Source: Anaerolineae bacterium
GTDB lineage: Bacteria; Chloroflexota; Anaerolineae; Anaerolineales; Villigracilaceae
Assembly: GCA_018648685.1 (NCBI GenBank)
Contig: JABGQT010000107.1
Location: forward strand, 1 to 51,851
Direction of reading: 5' to 3'
DNA length: 51,851 bases
Shown here: positions 34,675 to 44,467 of the stretch, in pieces
Numbering within the stretch: position 1 is the stretch's first letter
Layout: every line of letters begins with the position of its first letter
Translations under genes and position numbers: made by a program
The notes under the pieces: model-generated
What the model saw: the letters and a program-made list of their open reading frames with translations, nothing else
What the model was told of the DNA's origin: nothing
The model's database searches: none

Positions 34675-36138
34675 TTAGGATTCAAAGCGAGTATCTTTTT
34701 TCGAGATTTTTCGTACAACAAGAGCCATCCAAATCAGACAAGCCATTGTGATAAAGAAGAAGAATATCCAGGTAGTTGTCCACAGCCCGATGGATTTCAG
34801 CAGGCTCCCAAAGATGATCGGGGAAACAAATCCGCCCAAGCCGCCGACCACGCCGACAATACCGCCGACCACGCCAACTTCTGAAGGGAAGTATTCGGGG
34901 ATAAATTTATAAACACCAGCTTTACCAATTCCCATCGCGATACCGATGATGAAGACAAAAAAGGTGAAGATCCAAACATTGGCTTGGAAGTAGATATGCG
35001 TTATGCCACTGGCTAATAATTCTTTCTTGGCAACCTGATCGCCAACTTCTACATTGATTTCTTGCCAAGTATTAATTTTAGGGAGCAAGATGAGGGCTGT
35101 GTCTTCGTATTCAACTTCTACTTTGGGAACTATGGAGTAAGTTACATCGTCCACCTGAACTTCGGTATCAGTAACAGCGGTGACGGTTCCTGAGCGTTTT
35201 GCCATCACACCGCTGCCAGGAGATTCGATTTCCATTTTAGGGAAGAATAAGAGAAAGCTGCATACCGCAATAATCCCGAAAACCCAATACATTACAGCTC
35301 GTCCGCCAAATTTATCGGATAAAACACCGCCCAAAGCACGGATAACGCCAGAAGGGAGTGAGAAGATCGAGGTCAGCAAGCCCGCGGTTACGATAGTCAT
35401 CGCATAAACGTTGACGTAGTAGGGAACCAGCCATTGTGCCAAGGCTACAAATCCACCAAAGACGAGGAAATAATAAAGTCCAAAACGCCAAACGCGCAGC
35501 TCTTTGAGTGGAGCCAGCATCTGGATGATGGTGCGTTGACCATTTGCAGCTTTACGATTAGTGGTAAATATATAGAAAACCACAGCCATGATTACTAATG
35601 CTGCAGCATAAAAAGCAGGGAGTTTGCGCCATCCTTCAAGATTTTCGCCGTTGCTAGTTAACCAGCGGAGTAAGCTAGGCGCACCGAGTGTAGTTAATGC
35701 TGCACCGGCGTTGCCTGCCCCGAAGATACCCAAGGCAGTTCCTTGGCGTTCTTTTGAAAACCAGACTGAGCTAAAAGCAATACCGACTGCAAAGGATGTA
35801 CCTGTCATACCGAAGCCCAAGCTGTAAATCATATATTCGTTATATGAATTGGCTTGTCCCAGCATGAACATGGGGATGGCACTAAATAGCATCAACAGAG
35901 TGTAAACAGGGCGTCCGCCAAATTTATCGGTTAGCACGCCCAGGGGCAAGCGCATGAGTGCGCCGGTCAACACCGGGATACCGATTAACATGCCCATTTG
36001 GGCGGCATTCCAATCGAAGACGCGATTATCTACCAGGAATGTGACGAGTACGCCATTTAGCATCCATGCTGCGAAGCAGACAGTAAATGCGATTGTGTTA
36101 AGGGCTAAAACTCTATAAGCTGTTCGTTGTTCTGACAT
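34675..36138 (-). CDS. nitrate/nitrite transporter (NarK1-like) with inserted extracytoplasmic domain
   Basis: A 487-residue MFS protein. LTDKFGGRP and LSDKFGGRA are the two copies of the MFS loop signature, and GMTGTSFAVGIAFSSVWF and GIGKAGVYKFIPEYFP are the nitrate motifs. Between helices 9 and 10 it carries about 80 extra residues (about 302-381), including RSGTVTAVTDTEVQVDD and VEVGDQVAKKELL, which look like a barrel-sandwich (lipoyl-like) beta fold without an obvious attachment lysine. By MFS topology this loop faces outside. Apart from that, it looks like the proton-coupled NarK1 subtype. GAGGAG precedes the ATG. Confidence 0.85.
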   Translation of the reverse strand: MSEQRTAYRVLALNTIAFTVCFAAWMLNGVLVTFLVDNRVFDWNAAQMGMLIGIPVLTGALMRLPLGVLTDKFGGRPVYTLLMLFSAIPMFMLGQANSYNEYMIYSLGFGMTGTSFAVGIAFSSVWFSKERQGTALGIFGAGNAGAALTTLGAPSLLRWLTSNGENLEGWRKLPAFYAAALVIMAVVFYIFTTNRKAANGQRTIIQMLAPLKELRVWRFGLYYFLVFGGFVALAQWLVPYYVNVYAMTIVTAGLLTSIFSLPSGVIRALGGVLSDKFGGRAVMYWVFGIIAVCSFLLFFPKMEIESPGSGVMAKRSGTVTAVTDTEVQVDDVTYSIVPKVEVEYEDTALILLPKINTWQEINVEVGDQVAKKELLASGITHIYFQANVWIFTFFVFIIGIAMGIGKAGVYKFIPEYFPSEVGVVGGIVGVVGGLGGFVSPIIFGSLLKSIGLWTTTWIFFFFITMACLIWMALVVRKISKKDTRFES

Positions 36139-36181
36139 GATTCTCCTCTTTCGATATCGCGCTACAAGCGTGACCTACATC

Positions 36182-36256
36182 TTCGCTAAGGAACTTCAAT
36201 GTGATGTTTAATTTAGCGAACTTCTGAGAAATGCGTCCCCACTTGGGGGGACGCAT
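36182..36256. promoter_or_regulatory. two hairpins between narI and the transporter gene
   Basis: TTCGCTAA (36182-36189) pairs with TTAGCGAA (36213-36220). ATGCGTCCCC (36231-36240) pairs perfectly with GGGGACGCAT (36247-36256). Read in the operon direction, the second hairpin comes first, 95 bases after the narI stop, without a following T-run. They may reduce read-through from nar into the transporter and nir genes, or protect RNA ends. A T-rich run is present only on the plus strand side. Confidence 0.45.
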
Positions 36257-36350
36257 CGTATTTGTTTTGACGGGATTTGTTTATTGCTGAAGCATCTGTT
36301 ATTTAAAGGTGTGCAAGCCTAAATTTTGGTGTGCTTCGCTTTATCCCGTA

Positions 36351-37034
36351 TTACTTTGTGGCTTTACGGTCTCTCATCCCGATCACGATTTGCCATGGGC
36401 GGATCAAGTAATCCAGAGGCCAGGAAAGGATGTGAATCAAGCGTGAAAAGGGAAGCAACGCCAGCAGGGCAAAGTTGTTGAAGACGTGTAATTGGATTAA
36501 CCAAGGGAGTGGAGCTACCAACTCGGGGCAGGGTTGCAAGGTTAAGATCGACCATAAATAGGGGGTGAATACGCCTGTGAACCAGACCGAACCGAAGCGG
36601 TAAAGGGAGGCTGTGAGTACACCTGTAAGCATGGAGATCAGTGTTAGCAGGAGAACAAGAATATCTATTCGTGTTGTGACTGCTTTTACATATGGCACTG
36701 TTAGTCGTCGCCAAAAGAGGAATACTACGCCAACCAATGCCCATAACCCTAGAATAAAACCGCTAATTTCCAGCAGGTATAAACGCAGAGGAACTGCGTT
36801 CCAAAGCAAAAGGACTTTTGGGGTAAGGAGGGCTACCAAGTGAAAAAGAAGTATCCACAATACGCCATGATGAAAGGGGATTGAGCCCCAGTAGAGTTGC
36901 TTGCGCTCAAGTAGTTGGGATGACAAACTTGAAACGGTGAAGGGGCGGTAAACTACTCGATAGATCGTTACCGCGATAAAGAGGGTGAGTGAAATGTAGG
37001 GAAAAACAACAAAGAGAAATTGGTTCCAGTCCAT
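36351..37034 (-). CDS. narI: respiratory nitrate reductase gamma subunit
   Basis: A 227-residue membrane protein with five helices. Histidines for two b haems are in FHHGVLWILLFH (about residues 55-65) and in LHVFNNFALL...SRLIHILS, the latter pair 18 residues apart as in E. coli NarI. It oxidises menaquinol on the outer side and passes electrons to NarH. GGAG lies before the ATG. The gene follows narJ by 25 bases in the standard GHJI order. Confidence 0.9.
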   Translation of the reverse strand: MDWNQFLFVVFPYISLTLFIAVTIYRVVYRPFTVSSLSSQLLERKQLYWGSIPFHHGVLWILLFHLVALLTPKVLLLWNAVPLRLYLLEISGFILGLWALVGVVFLFWRRLTVPYVKAVTTRIDILVLLLTLISMLTGVLTASLYRFGSVWFTGVFTPYLWSILTLQPCPELVAPLPWLIQLHVFNNFALLALLPFSRLIHILSWPLDYLIRPWQIVIGMRDRKATK

Positions 37035-37059
37035 AATCTATTCTCCGAAAATTCTCAAT

Positions 37060-37575
37060 TTACGCTGTGCCTGATGCGTCGACTTGTAAAGACTTGGATT
37101 CTGTGCCTATTGCATCAAATAAGAGCAAATAGGGGTTATCTTTTTCTGTCTTTTTCAGCGAACTGTGCATCGCTTTGATCGCCTTTTCAAGGACTTCAAT
37201 TAGCTCAGGTAGTGGCGAGGATGAAATGCTCAGGTATTGCAAGATCGGGCGCAAATGGTCAGGCAACTCACCTTCTAAATCAATTTCGTGTGTTTTCAAC
37301 TCGCTATTAAGTGCTGCCATAAACTCGCCGCGTTTATAGCTTTCGCCCCAAATTTGGTAGCCAACATAAGGGGCTGCCAAAGGGCTAAGGTCTAGGGTGC
37401 GAGTGAATAACTCTTCTTGTTCACTGAGCGAAAGCGATTCGACCTTTGCCAAAAAATCAGCAAAAATTTTGTTTCCAAGCTGACCATTCAGCTTGGAAAC
37501 TTTTGTGTAGAGTGCATTAACTTGCCCGGGATGTGGGTAGCGCAAGGCTTCTGCCATTAGTAATAAGGTGTCCAT
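37060..37575 (-). CDS. narJ: nitrate reductase assembly chaperone
   Basis: A 171-residue, mostly helical protein starting MDTLLLMAEALRYPHPG, typical of NarJ/TorD chaperones, with LSPLAAPYVGYQIWGE in the middle as in other NarJ proteins. It inserts the molybdenum cofactor into NarG and helps membrane attachment. Its ATG overlaps the narH stop by one base (TAATG), so translation is coupled. The identification is helped strongly by position between narH and narI. Confidence 0.88.
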   Translation of the reverse strand: MDTLLLMAEALRYPHPGQVNALYTKVSKLNGQLGNKIFADFLAKVESLSLSEQEELFTRTLDLSPLAAPYVGYQIWGESYKRGEFMAALNSELKTHEIDLEGELPDHLRPILQYLSISSSPLPELIEVLEKAIKAMHSSLKKTEKDNPYLLLFDAIGTESKSLQVDASGTA

Positions 37576-39083
37576 TACTCACCCCTCTTCGGTTGCTGTA
37601 TATAGCCCAGACCAACTTCGCCTTTATGGGTTAGAGGATCTAATATGGCTTTAATGCTCATCTCACGGTGATAATTCGGGAAGACAAAGCGTTCTTCCAT
37701 TGTGGGCAGAGTCGTCATTTTGTACATATCAATGGCTTGTTCTTCGGTGAGACCGGCTTCTGCGAGTGTTTTGCGAGAGACGCTATCCACTTTGCCATGA
37801 ACGGTCTTGCGGCGCATATAAATACGAACAGCCAGCAATTTGCGTAGTACAGTGCGGATAGTGCCTTCATCACCTGCTGAAAATAAATTCGCCAGATATT
37901 TGATGGGGAGACGAGCAGCATCAAGACGATCAAATAGCTCGAAATCGTAATCTTCTTGCATCAGGTCAAGACGGAAGAGACTCTTCTCTGTCACACTGAC
38001 CACAGGAGACAAGGGTGGGATGTAATACATCATCACCATTGTGCGGAATTCAGGATGCAGTGGGAGTGCGATTTCCCATTCTTTGACAAATTTATACGCG
38101 GGGGAGTTCTGAGCAGATTCGATCCAGTCATCACCGATGCCATTTTCTTTTGCAGCAGCAATCACTTTGGGATCAAAGGGATCAAGGATCATTTCTCGAT
38201 GTGCAGCAATCAACTCATCATCAGGAACATTAGCGGCTGTGGGAATTTGGTCTGCATCATAGAGCAACACGCCCATATAACGAATGCGTCCAACGCAAGA
38301 GTGAGCGCAGGCGGGAGCTTGTCCCGTTTCCATACGAGGGAAGCAGAGAATACACTTCTCGGATTTACCCGTATTCCAGTTGTAATACACTTTTTTGTAG
38401 GGGCAGGCGGCAACGCACATGCGCCAGGCTCTACAATCATTTTCATTTACCAGAACAACACCATCTTCATCACGTTTATAAATTGCACCGGAGGGGCAAG
38501 CCGCTACACAAGCAGGGTTGAGGCAGTGATTACAAATACGTGGCAGATAATTGAAAACCAATCGCTCCAGTTCGTTCATTTGCTCCCGAACTTCTTGAGG
38601 GAGGTCTTCCAAATTAACATCATTTTTAGCGTAGATATTCGACCCACCAAGGTCATCGTCCCAGTTTGGACCCGTTTCAATATCAATGGGGTCGCCTGTA
38701 ATCATAGAGATAGGTTCAGCAATCGGCTGAACATCTTTTTTCGGGGAATTGAATAGATTCTGATAATCAAAGGTGAAGGGTTCGTAATAATCTCTTAAAC
38801 CGGGGAGACTAGGGTTATAAAATAATTTAAAGATCCCCTCGAGGCGAGTATGTAGCTTCAGATCGAGTTTGCCCTTCTTTCTCTCCCAACCCCCACGGAA
38901 GTGTTCTTGATTCTCCCATTGGGTAGGAAATCCCGTTCCAGGGCGGGTTTCTACGTTATTCCACCACATATATTCGGCACCTTTGCGGTCTGTCCATAAG
39001 TTTTTACAGGCTACCGAACAGGTGTGACAACCGATACATTTATCAAGATGGAAAATCATACTCATGTGTGTTCGTACATCCAT
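37575..39083 (-). CDS. narH: respiratory nitrate reductase beta subunit
   Basis: The 502-residue protein has four cysteine groups for iron-sulfur clusters: CIGCHTCSVACK (residues about 16-27), CNHCLNPACVAACPSG, CRAWRMCVAACPYKK and CILCFPR...CAHSC. The tryptophan in CRAWRMC marks the [3Fe-4S] cluster as in other NarH proteins. It carries electrons from NarI to NarG at the cytoplasmic face. GGAG precedes the ATG. The spacer from narG is 271 bases and holds a repeat, unlike the tight spacing elsewhere in this operon. Confidence 0.93.
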   Translation of the reverse strand: MDVRTHMSMIFHLDKCIGCHTCSVACKNLWTDRKGAEYMWWNNVETRPGTGFPTQWENQEHFRGGWERKKGKLDLKLHTRLEGIFKLFYNPSLPGLRDYYEPFTFDYQNLFNSPKKDVQPIAEPISMITGDPIDIETGPNWDDDLGGSNIYAKNDVNLEDLPQEVREQMNELERLVFNYLPRICNHCLNPACVAACPSGAIYKRDEDGVVLVNENDCRAWRMCVAACPYKKVYYNWNTGKSEKCILCFPRMETGQAPACAHSCVGRIRYMGVLLYDADQIPTAANVPDDELIAAHREMILDPFDPKVIAAAKENGIGDDWIESAQNSPAYKFVKEWEIALPLHPEFRTMVMMYYIPPLSPVVSVTEKSLFRLDLMQEDYDFELFDRLDAARLPIKYLANLFSAGDEGTIRTVLRKLLAVRIYMRRKTVHGKVDSVSRKTLAEAGLTEEQAIDMYKMTTLPTMEERFVFPNYHREMSIKAILDPLTHKGEVGLGYIQQPKRGE

Positions 39084-39184
39084 AAGTGGCTCCTTTATTC
39101 TGCTGAAAGTATCCTCTCAATATCATCGAGGGGATAGATTTCCGAAGTTTGCCGTGCTTTTCTATTAGCAATTTGACGATTGAC

Positions 39185-39332
39185 CGCGACGCTCGTGTAC
39201 TTCGACTCGGCTCAGTACGTGTTTTAGGCTTGAGTGCCGAGACCTAAGCTGGGTGCCTGGCGTGAGCAAAAATATGTTTACGTCGAGAAAATGCTGACTT
39301 TCGGCACCCAAGTTTGGCTCAGGTTCGTCGCG
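39185..39332. repeat. nested inverted repeat in the narG-narH spacer
   Basis: CGCGACG (39185-39191) pairs with CGTCGCG (39326-39332). Inside, TGGGTGCC (39250-39257) pairs with GGCACCCA (39303-39310), while GTGCCGA (39234-39240) can pair with the overlapping TCGGCAC (39301-39307). GTACTTCGACTCGGCTCAGTAC recalls the core of the GIY-YIG-associated repeats. An ORF crosses the element but looks non-coding. The whole spacer between the two genes (39084-39354) has no other feature. Confidence 0.55.
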
Positions 39333-39354
39333 AAGATTTTTATCCAAAGATCTC

Positions 39355-42300
39355 CTAGAAATCTGGTTTATCAATCCTGCGTACAAAGACAAATGTGTCT
39401 CGATTTACACCAGTGGGTCCCCAATAATTGAAGGAATAGGAGAACTGGGCATAACCGCCAGACATCAGCACAGGTTTGAGGCGAGCGCGAGTCATAGAGT
39501 TATTCATGCCGGCTCGTTTATTTCCACGCAATTTCGATTTTGGAATACCTATCGTGCGCTCAGTGGCGTGATAGACAAAAACCGTTCCACTGGGGATACG
39601 AGCAGAAACAATGGCTCGCTGTACGAAAACGCCATTATCGTTGAAAAGTTCGACCCAATCGTTATCTTTGATTCCCATTTCGGCGGCATCTTTGGTGTTT
39701 AGCCAAACAGGATAATTACCTCGTGAAAGGGTCATCATGCGATGATTATCAGAATAGGTTGAGTGGATGCTCCATTTGCCATGCGGGGTAATATAGTTGA
39801 GCATCTTGCCTTGCGCTTCTGCCATACTGCGTTCAGTTTCATCGAGCATGGTGTGATCGGGGCGTGGTTTGTAAACAGGGAGATGTTCACCCCAATCGAG
39901 ATAACCCTCGTGGTCGAGATAGAAGTGTTGTCGGCCTGTTAGTGTGCGCCAAGGAACCATGCGTTCTACATTGAGGGTAAATGGCGAGTATGCACGCCCT
40001 TTATTAATTAATCCAGACCAGGTTGGGGTTGTTAGGACGCGGCGTGGTTGAGCAATAATATCTGAGAAAGAGATGCGGGTTGAGCGTGTGCCTTCTGCCA
40101 AGTCGGTGAGGGAGAGCCCCGTTTTCTTTTCTTCTGCCACAAAAGCGCGATGAGCTAACTCTCCATTGGAGGCTGGGTCTAAGCGCAGAATAGTCTCACA
40201 GACTTGTCGTCCATATTCCAGGGAGGGGAAAACTTCTCCTTTTATCGGCTTGTCTTTATCAAAAGTTCTAGGTTGCTGGCGTTTAAGATAGTCATATTCA
40301 TCAGCTACTTCAATACGAATCCCGTGTGCGGCAACACCATTTTTCTCTACACCTTTGCCCAAGCTGACAAAACGTTCGCCTATTTTTGTGTAATCCCTTT
40401 CAACCACCTTGAAATGGGGCATGGTTTTTCCGGGGATAGGCTCAACATCGCCTTTTTGCCAATCCACTACTTGGGGTTGAGCGATTTCATCGGGCGTATC
40501 GTGTTTGAGCGGTAGCATAACTACATCCTTGATAGGTTCAGGAATGTGTTCTTCAGATAATTCGCTCACTTTGCGGGATAGGGTTTTGAAAATATCCCAA
40601 TCACTCTTCGCTTCCCAAGCAGGTTTTACAGCAGCTTGCATAGGGTTGATAAAAGTGTGCATATCAGTTGTGTTGAGATCGTCTTTTTCGTACCAGGAAG
40701 CAGCAGGCAAGACAATATCAGAATAAAGAGCAGATGTATCCATACGGAAGTTGAGGTCTACCACCAAATCCATTTTGCCTTCAGGGGCGTCTTTGTAGTG
40801 AACTTCATTGGTGTTTCCTAAAGCCTGTTCTGTGGCAATAGCGGTACTATGTGTTCCCAGATAGTGCTTCATGAAAAACTCATGCCCTTTCGCGCTGGTT
40901 CCGATGGCATTACCTCGCCAAATCACCCAAACACGGGGCCAGCTTTCAGGGGCGTCGGGATCTTCAACGGCTAAGCGAATCTTCTTTTCTTTGAATTGAT
41001 CTACAACATAATCCACAACCTCTGCGTCGGTTTTAGCACCATTCTCCATAGCATCTATCACGACATCAATTGAGTTGCGTTTGAATTGCGGGAAGAAAGG
41101 TAACCATCCTCGCCGTACCGCGCGAATCTGGTGATCTATCGTGTGATCCTTTGCAGGTTTATTGGGCAACTCATCATAGGCGGTATAGCCACGCTCATAA
41201 CGCCACTGATCGCTATGCACATAATGGAAGGAAGGCGTATTTTGGTGCCGAGGTGCCATTCCCCAATCGGTTGCAAAGGCGATTGATGCCCAGGAACCTA
41301 CGTTGACGAGTTTCTCTTGCCCTACATAGTGAGCCAAGCCACCGCCGTTCACACCCACGCTCCCTGTCAACATCAAGGCAACAATAGATGAGCGGTATAG
41401 CAGGTTATTGTGATACCAATGATTTGCACCAGCACCAATGATGACCATATTCTTGCCATTGGTCATTTCACCATTTGTAGCCCACTCACGCGCATAGCGG
41501 ATACAAGTATCCTGATGGATACCAGTGTATTTTTCTTGCCAAGCTGGGGTATAAACGCCTTCGGCATCATCATAGTTTTCTGGGTAAGCACCGCTAAAGC
41601 CACGGTCAACGCCAAATTGCGCCATCACAAGATCAAACACGGTCGTTACGGCAACGCGTCCATCTTCGGTTTCGATATAACGTATGGGAACACCACGCGC
41701 GTTTGTCGTCCTGGAGGAGAAATCGTCAAATTCAAGTTCAACAACTCCATCGTGGGTATCAGCAAAACTCAATTTAGGGGCGATCTCTTCATCTGTTACG
41801 CCATCTTTTGGCTCAAGATTCCATTTACCTTGTTCTTTTTCACCCCAGCGGAAACCGATCGTGCCTTTGGGCATGCGTGCGCGCCCACTCTTCTCATCCC
41901 AAATAAGCAGTTTCCAGTCACCGTGTTCAGCATCTTTATACTCGCCGACACGGTTGGCTCGTATATATTTGCCCGGTCTGTTTTCATTGATCTCGATCAA
42001 GAAGGGCATATCGGTATATTGCTTGAGATAGTCAACGAAATAGGGAACTTGCTTCTGAACATAGAATTCGGTCAAAATCACATGATTGACCGCCATCCAG
42101 AAAGCAGTATCCTGCCCGGCATGGACGGGGATCCAATAATCAGCATATTTCGCAACTTGCGAGAAATCGGGGGCAAAAACGGTCAACTTCCCACCAGCAT
42201 GACGTACTTCTGAGATGAAGTGAGTGTCAGGCGTACGAGTCATATTCAGGTTTGCACCGATCACTGCCACAAAACGTGAATTGAACCAATCTGCAGATTC

Positions 42301-42969
42301 GTGAACATCGGTTTGTTCACCCCAAATTTCAGGGCTGGCTGGGGGAAGGTCACAATACCAGTCGTAGAAACTCATAATTACGCCGCCCATCAAGCTCATA
42401 AAGCGGCTTCCGGCAGCGTAACTGATCTGCGACATAGCTGGGATTGGCGAAAATCCAGCTATTCGGTCTGGACCATATTTCTTTGTGGTGTGAACCATTG
42501 ATGCAGCAATCATTTCTTGAGATTCTTCCCAAGAGATACGTCTGAATCCCCCCTTGCCGCGTGCTTGTTGATAACTCTTACGAGCTTCTTCATCATCCAT
42601 AATGGAAGCCCAAGCCTTAACAGGGTCTCCATGAATAGATTTGGCTTTGCGCCAAAGGTCTACTAATACGCCACGAGCATAAGGATATTTGACCCGAATG
42701 GGGCTATAAAGATACCAAGAGTAGCTGATGCCACGCTGGCAACCACGTGGCTCGTAAGGTGGCAAACCTTCTTCTAACTGTGGGTAATCTGTAGCCTGCA
42801 TTTCCCAAGTGACAATGCCATCTTTGACAAATACTTCCCAGGAACAACTGCCTGTACAGTTTACGCCATGGGTGGTGCGTACTCGCTTATCGTGTTGATG
42901 ACGATTGCGATAGAACTCTTCCCATTTACGTTCAGTGGGTGAAATTTTTTCTTTAGACCAGTTTTTCAT
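39355..42969 (-). CDS. narG: respiratory nitrate reductase alpha subunit
   Basis: The 1204-residue molybdenum enzyme reduces nitrate to nitrite. [12 protein letters not shown] gives the His34/Cys38/Cys42 ligands of the FS0 cluster; [19 protein letters not shown] (about residue 200) contains the aspartate that binds molybdenum in NarG. The sequence follows E. coli NarG throughout. The N-terminus has no twin-arginine signal, so the active site faces the cytoplasm, in line with the two nitrate transporters. AAGGAGG stands before the ATG, which overlaps the upstream cytochrome stop (ATGA). Cofactor biosynthesis genes are not nearby. Confidence 0.95.
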   Translation of the reverse strand: MKNWSKEKISPTERKWEEFYRNRHQHDKRVRTTHGVNCTGSCSWEVFVKDGIVTWEMQATDYPQLEEGLPPYEPRGCQRGISYSWYLYSPIRVKYPYARGVLVDLWRKAKSIHGDPVKAWASIMDDEEARKSYQQARGKGGFRRISWEESQEMIAASMVHTTKKYGPDRIAGFSPIPAMSQISYAAGSRFMSLMGGVIMSFYDWYCDLPPASPEIWGEQTDVHESADWFNSRFVAVIGANLNMTRTPDTHFISEVRHAGGKLTVFAPDFSQVAKYADYWIPVHAGQDTAFWMAVNHVILTEFYVQKQVPYFVDYLKQYTDMPFLIEINENRPGKYIRANRVGEYKDAEHGDWKLLIWDEKSGRARMPKGTIGFRWGEKEQGKWNLEPKDGVTDEEIAPKLSFADTHDGVVELEFDDFSSRTTNARGVPIRYIETEDGRVAVTTVFDLVMAQFGVDRGFSGAYPENYDDAEGVYTPAWQEKYTGIHQDTCIRYAREWATNGEMTNGKNMVIIGAGANHWYHNNLLYRSSIVALMLTGSVGVNGGGLAHYVGQEKLVNVGSWASIAFATDWGMAPRHQNTPSFHYVHSDQWRYERGYTAYDELPNKPAKDHTIDHQIRAVRRGWLPFFPQFKRNSIDVVIDAMENGAKTDAEVVDYVVDQFKEKKIRLAVEDPDAPESWPRVWVIWRGNAIGTSAKGHEFFMKHYLGTHSTAIATEQALGNTNEVHYKDAPEGKMDLVVDLNFRMDTSALYSDIVLPAASWYEKDDLNTTDMHTFINPMQAAVKPAWEAKSDWDIFKTLSRKVSELSEEHIPEPIKDVVMLPLKHDTPDEIAQPQVVDWQKGDVEPIPGKTMPHFKVVERDYTKIGERFVSLGKGVEKNGVAAHGIRIEVADEYDYLKRQQPRTFDKDKPIKGEVFPSLEYGRQVCETILRLDPASNGELAHRAFVAEEKKTGLSLTDLAEGTRSTRISFSDIIAQPRRVLTTPTWSGLINKGRAYSPFTLNVERMVPWRTLTGRQHFYLDHEGYLDWGEHLPVYKPRPDHTMLDETERSMAEAQGKMLNYITPHGKWSIHSTYSDNHRMMTLSRGNYPVWLNTKDAAEMGIKDNDWVELFNDNGVFVQRAIVSARIPSGTVFVYHATERTIGIPKSKLRGNKRAGMNNSMTRARLKPVLMSGGYAQFSYSFNYWGPTGVNRDTFVFVRRIDKPDF

Positions 42970-43850
42970 GAGTGCCTCCTTGAAGTAATTCCTGCATCTC
43001 TTCTCAAGCGATCAGATAGAGTTTCCCGTTGACGAGGCCAGTAGAACGCCATAATGCCAAATAATATGCCAGAGCCCAAAAGCCCAATTATCCAGAATGT
43101 CGTTGTCGCACTATCGGCAACGCCCTCTTCGCCTTCTGCGTCAACGGTTGCAAAGAAAGTTAGCAAATCTGCAATTTCCTGATCTGTGAGAGCTTTATCT
43201 ACATAAATACCCTGCATAGTAGGAAATGCAATATCTTTGATTACACCGGTTAACCCTGCTTCCCCAAAACGTCCATAAACACGGGTCAAATCAGGTCCCA
43301 AATTGCCGCCACCAAAGGGACCAACACTTCCTACAGTATGGCAGGCAATACAAGGTGTGCCTCCATTTTCAAGGACATCTTCACCAGTAAAAAATGCGCT
43401 ACCTCGATCAAGATTCCCTTCAGGGAGGGGAGCATCAGCAACTGGCGCTACACTTTCGCCACCCTCAAGGAAGACCAAGAGAGCTTCAACTTCTGCTTCA
43501 GTAAGACCCAAATTTGGCATTGGAATATTATTAAATTCAGTCAGCAACTCGAGAGCAATTGGATCTCCAGACACGATTATTTGATCGGGTATGGTTATGA
43601 AATCCCTTACCCAATCTCGATCACGTCGGTCAAGAACCCCTTCCAAGTCGGGCCCAACTAATGAACCTTCGCCTATTGAATGACAAGATACGCAATTCTT
43701 TTCAAAAATGTCTTTCCCCTCGTCAGAAGACTGAAATCCGGGTGATGCCGCAGCCTGAAAAAATGACCCTATCAACAAAACTCCACTCAATAACAGAATC
43801 ACAAAAGATCTACCACCTACTGAGTTCCAGATCTTATGTTTGACTTCCAT
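42966..43850 (-). CDS. membrane dihaem cytochrome c, NarC-like
   Basis: The 294-residue protein has an N-terminal membrane segment or signal (about residues 15-35), two cytochrome c domains with CVSCH and CIACH, and a C-terminal membrane helix (about 255-277) with a basic tail. A dihaem cytochrome c, NarC, precedes narGHJI in Thermus, where it serves nitrate respiration. Position and build match. It would face outside and could link the bc complex with NarGHI or NirS. I use ATG 43850, with GGAGGAG six bases upstream; an ATG at 43865 overlaps that site. Confidence 0.82.
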   Translation of the reverse strand: MEVKHKIWNSVGGRSFVILLLSGVLLIGSFFQAAASPGFQSSDEGKDIFEKNCVSCHSIGEGSLVGPDLEGVLDRRDRDWVRDFITIPDQIIVSGDPIALELLTEFNNIPMPNLGLTEAEVEALLVFLEGGESVAPVADAPLPEGNLDRGSAFFTGEDVLENGGTPCIACHTVGSVGPFGGGNLGPDLTRVYGRFGEAGLTGVIKDIAFPTMQGIYVDKALTDQEIADLLTFFATVDAEGEEGVADSATTTFWIIGLLGSGILFGIMAFYWPRQRETLSDRLRRDAGITSRRHS

Positions 43851-43872
43851 AGGATGCTCCTCCATAAATTAA

Positions 43873-44250
43873 TTAGTTCTTTCCTGCAGATAGCTCATTG
43901 CCGTCAGAAGCTCCTTGTTTGGGCAAAGCTGCAATAGCAGCCAACAAGTCAGACATCCGAGCATCAACAGATTGATTGGTAATTACTTGCATTTGGTTCG
44001 TGCTAAGATCGGTGTGGATAATTGTGAGATTTGGGTTAGCAATCAATATCGGGGTAAAAGCCGCTACAACAGCTTCGTCTGCAACAGCCACAATCACTAC
44101 GTCAGGAGATAGTTCTTCCAAAAGAGGCAACGCATCGTCAGGAGTAGGAGCTGATCCAATGACAACCACATTCTGGCTATCCCCCAATGCCTGAATTAAG
44201 GTTTCAGCAAATAACGAATCTCCAACGACAAATACATTGCGTTTTTTCAT
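43873..44250 (-). CDS. stand-alone receiver-like domain lacking the phospho-acceptor
   Basis: The 125-residue protein follows the pattern of a response-regulator receiver: FVVGDSLFAETLIQAL, then VVVIGSAPTPDDALPLLEEL and SPDVVIVAV. At the position of the phosphorylated aspartate it has alanine (Ala55), and one of the two acidic-pocket residues is glycine. The conserved lysine strand is also absent. It has no output domain. It is the first gene of the nar operon, 22 bases before the dihaem cytochrome. It may be a pseudo-receiver that binds a partner, or an unrelated Rossmann-like fold. No clear ribosome-binding site. Confidence 0.6.
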   Translation of the reverse strand: MKKRNVFVVGDSLFAETLIQALGDSQNVVVIGSAPTPDDALPLLEELSPDVVIVAVADEAVVAAFTPILIANPNLTIIHTDLSTNQMQVITNQSVDARMSDLLAAIAALPKQGASDGNELSAGKN

Positions 44251-44310
44251 GCCACAAGCATAATGAACTAGAAAGTCAGCGTCTATCCATCGCAGGCAGA
44301 AACAGGAACT

Positions 44311-44340
44311 AAAAAAGAGTGACGTTTATAGTCACTCTTT
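44311..44340 (-). terminator. terminator of the narXL operon
   Basis: AAAGAGTGAC (44314-44323) and GTCACTCTTT (44331-44340) pair perfectly. On the minus strand the stem is followed by a T-run. It lies between narL and the first nar gene, so the regulator and structural genes have separate transcripts. The nar promoter must then lie within about 44251-44310. Confidence 0.8.
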
Positions 44341-44467
44341 AAAAAAGAACTAGTTCGTTTCTTTATGGATGAAAAACCGCGTCGTGCGCATGTTGGGCTT
44401 GTTCACTTTAATTATCCAATGTGCGGAATTTAACTGCCCCCGTTATAGAAGAGAACTAACCCCAAAG

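Noticed and set aside
39165-39392. ORF of 75 codons across the narG-narH spacer
   Set aside because: It runs through a nested inverted repeat and into the end of narG on the same strand, has no ribosome-binding site and no recognisable protein pattern.
39355-42969. Outward-facing (Tat-exported) NarG as in archaea
   Set aside because: The N-terminus lacks a twin-arginine signal and nitrate transporters are present; the arrangement fits the cytoplasmic type.
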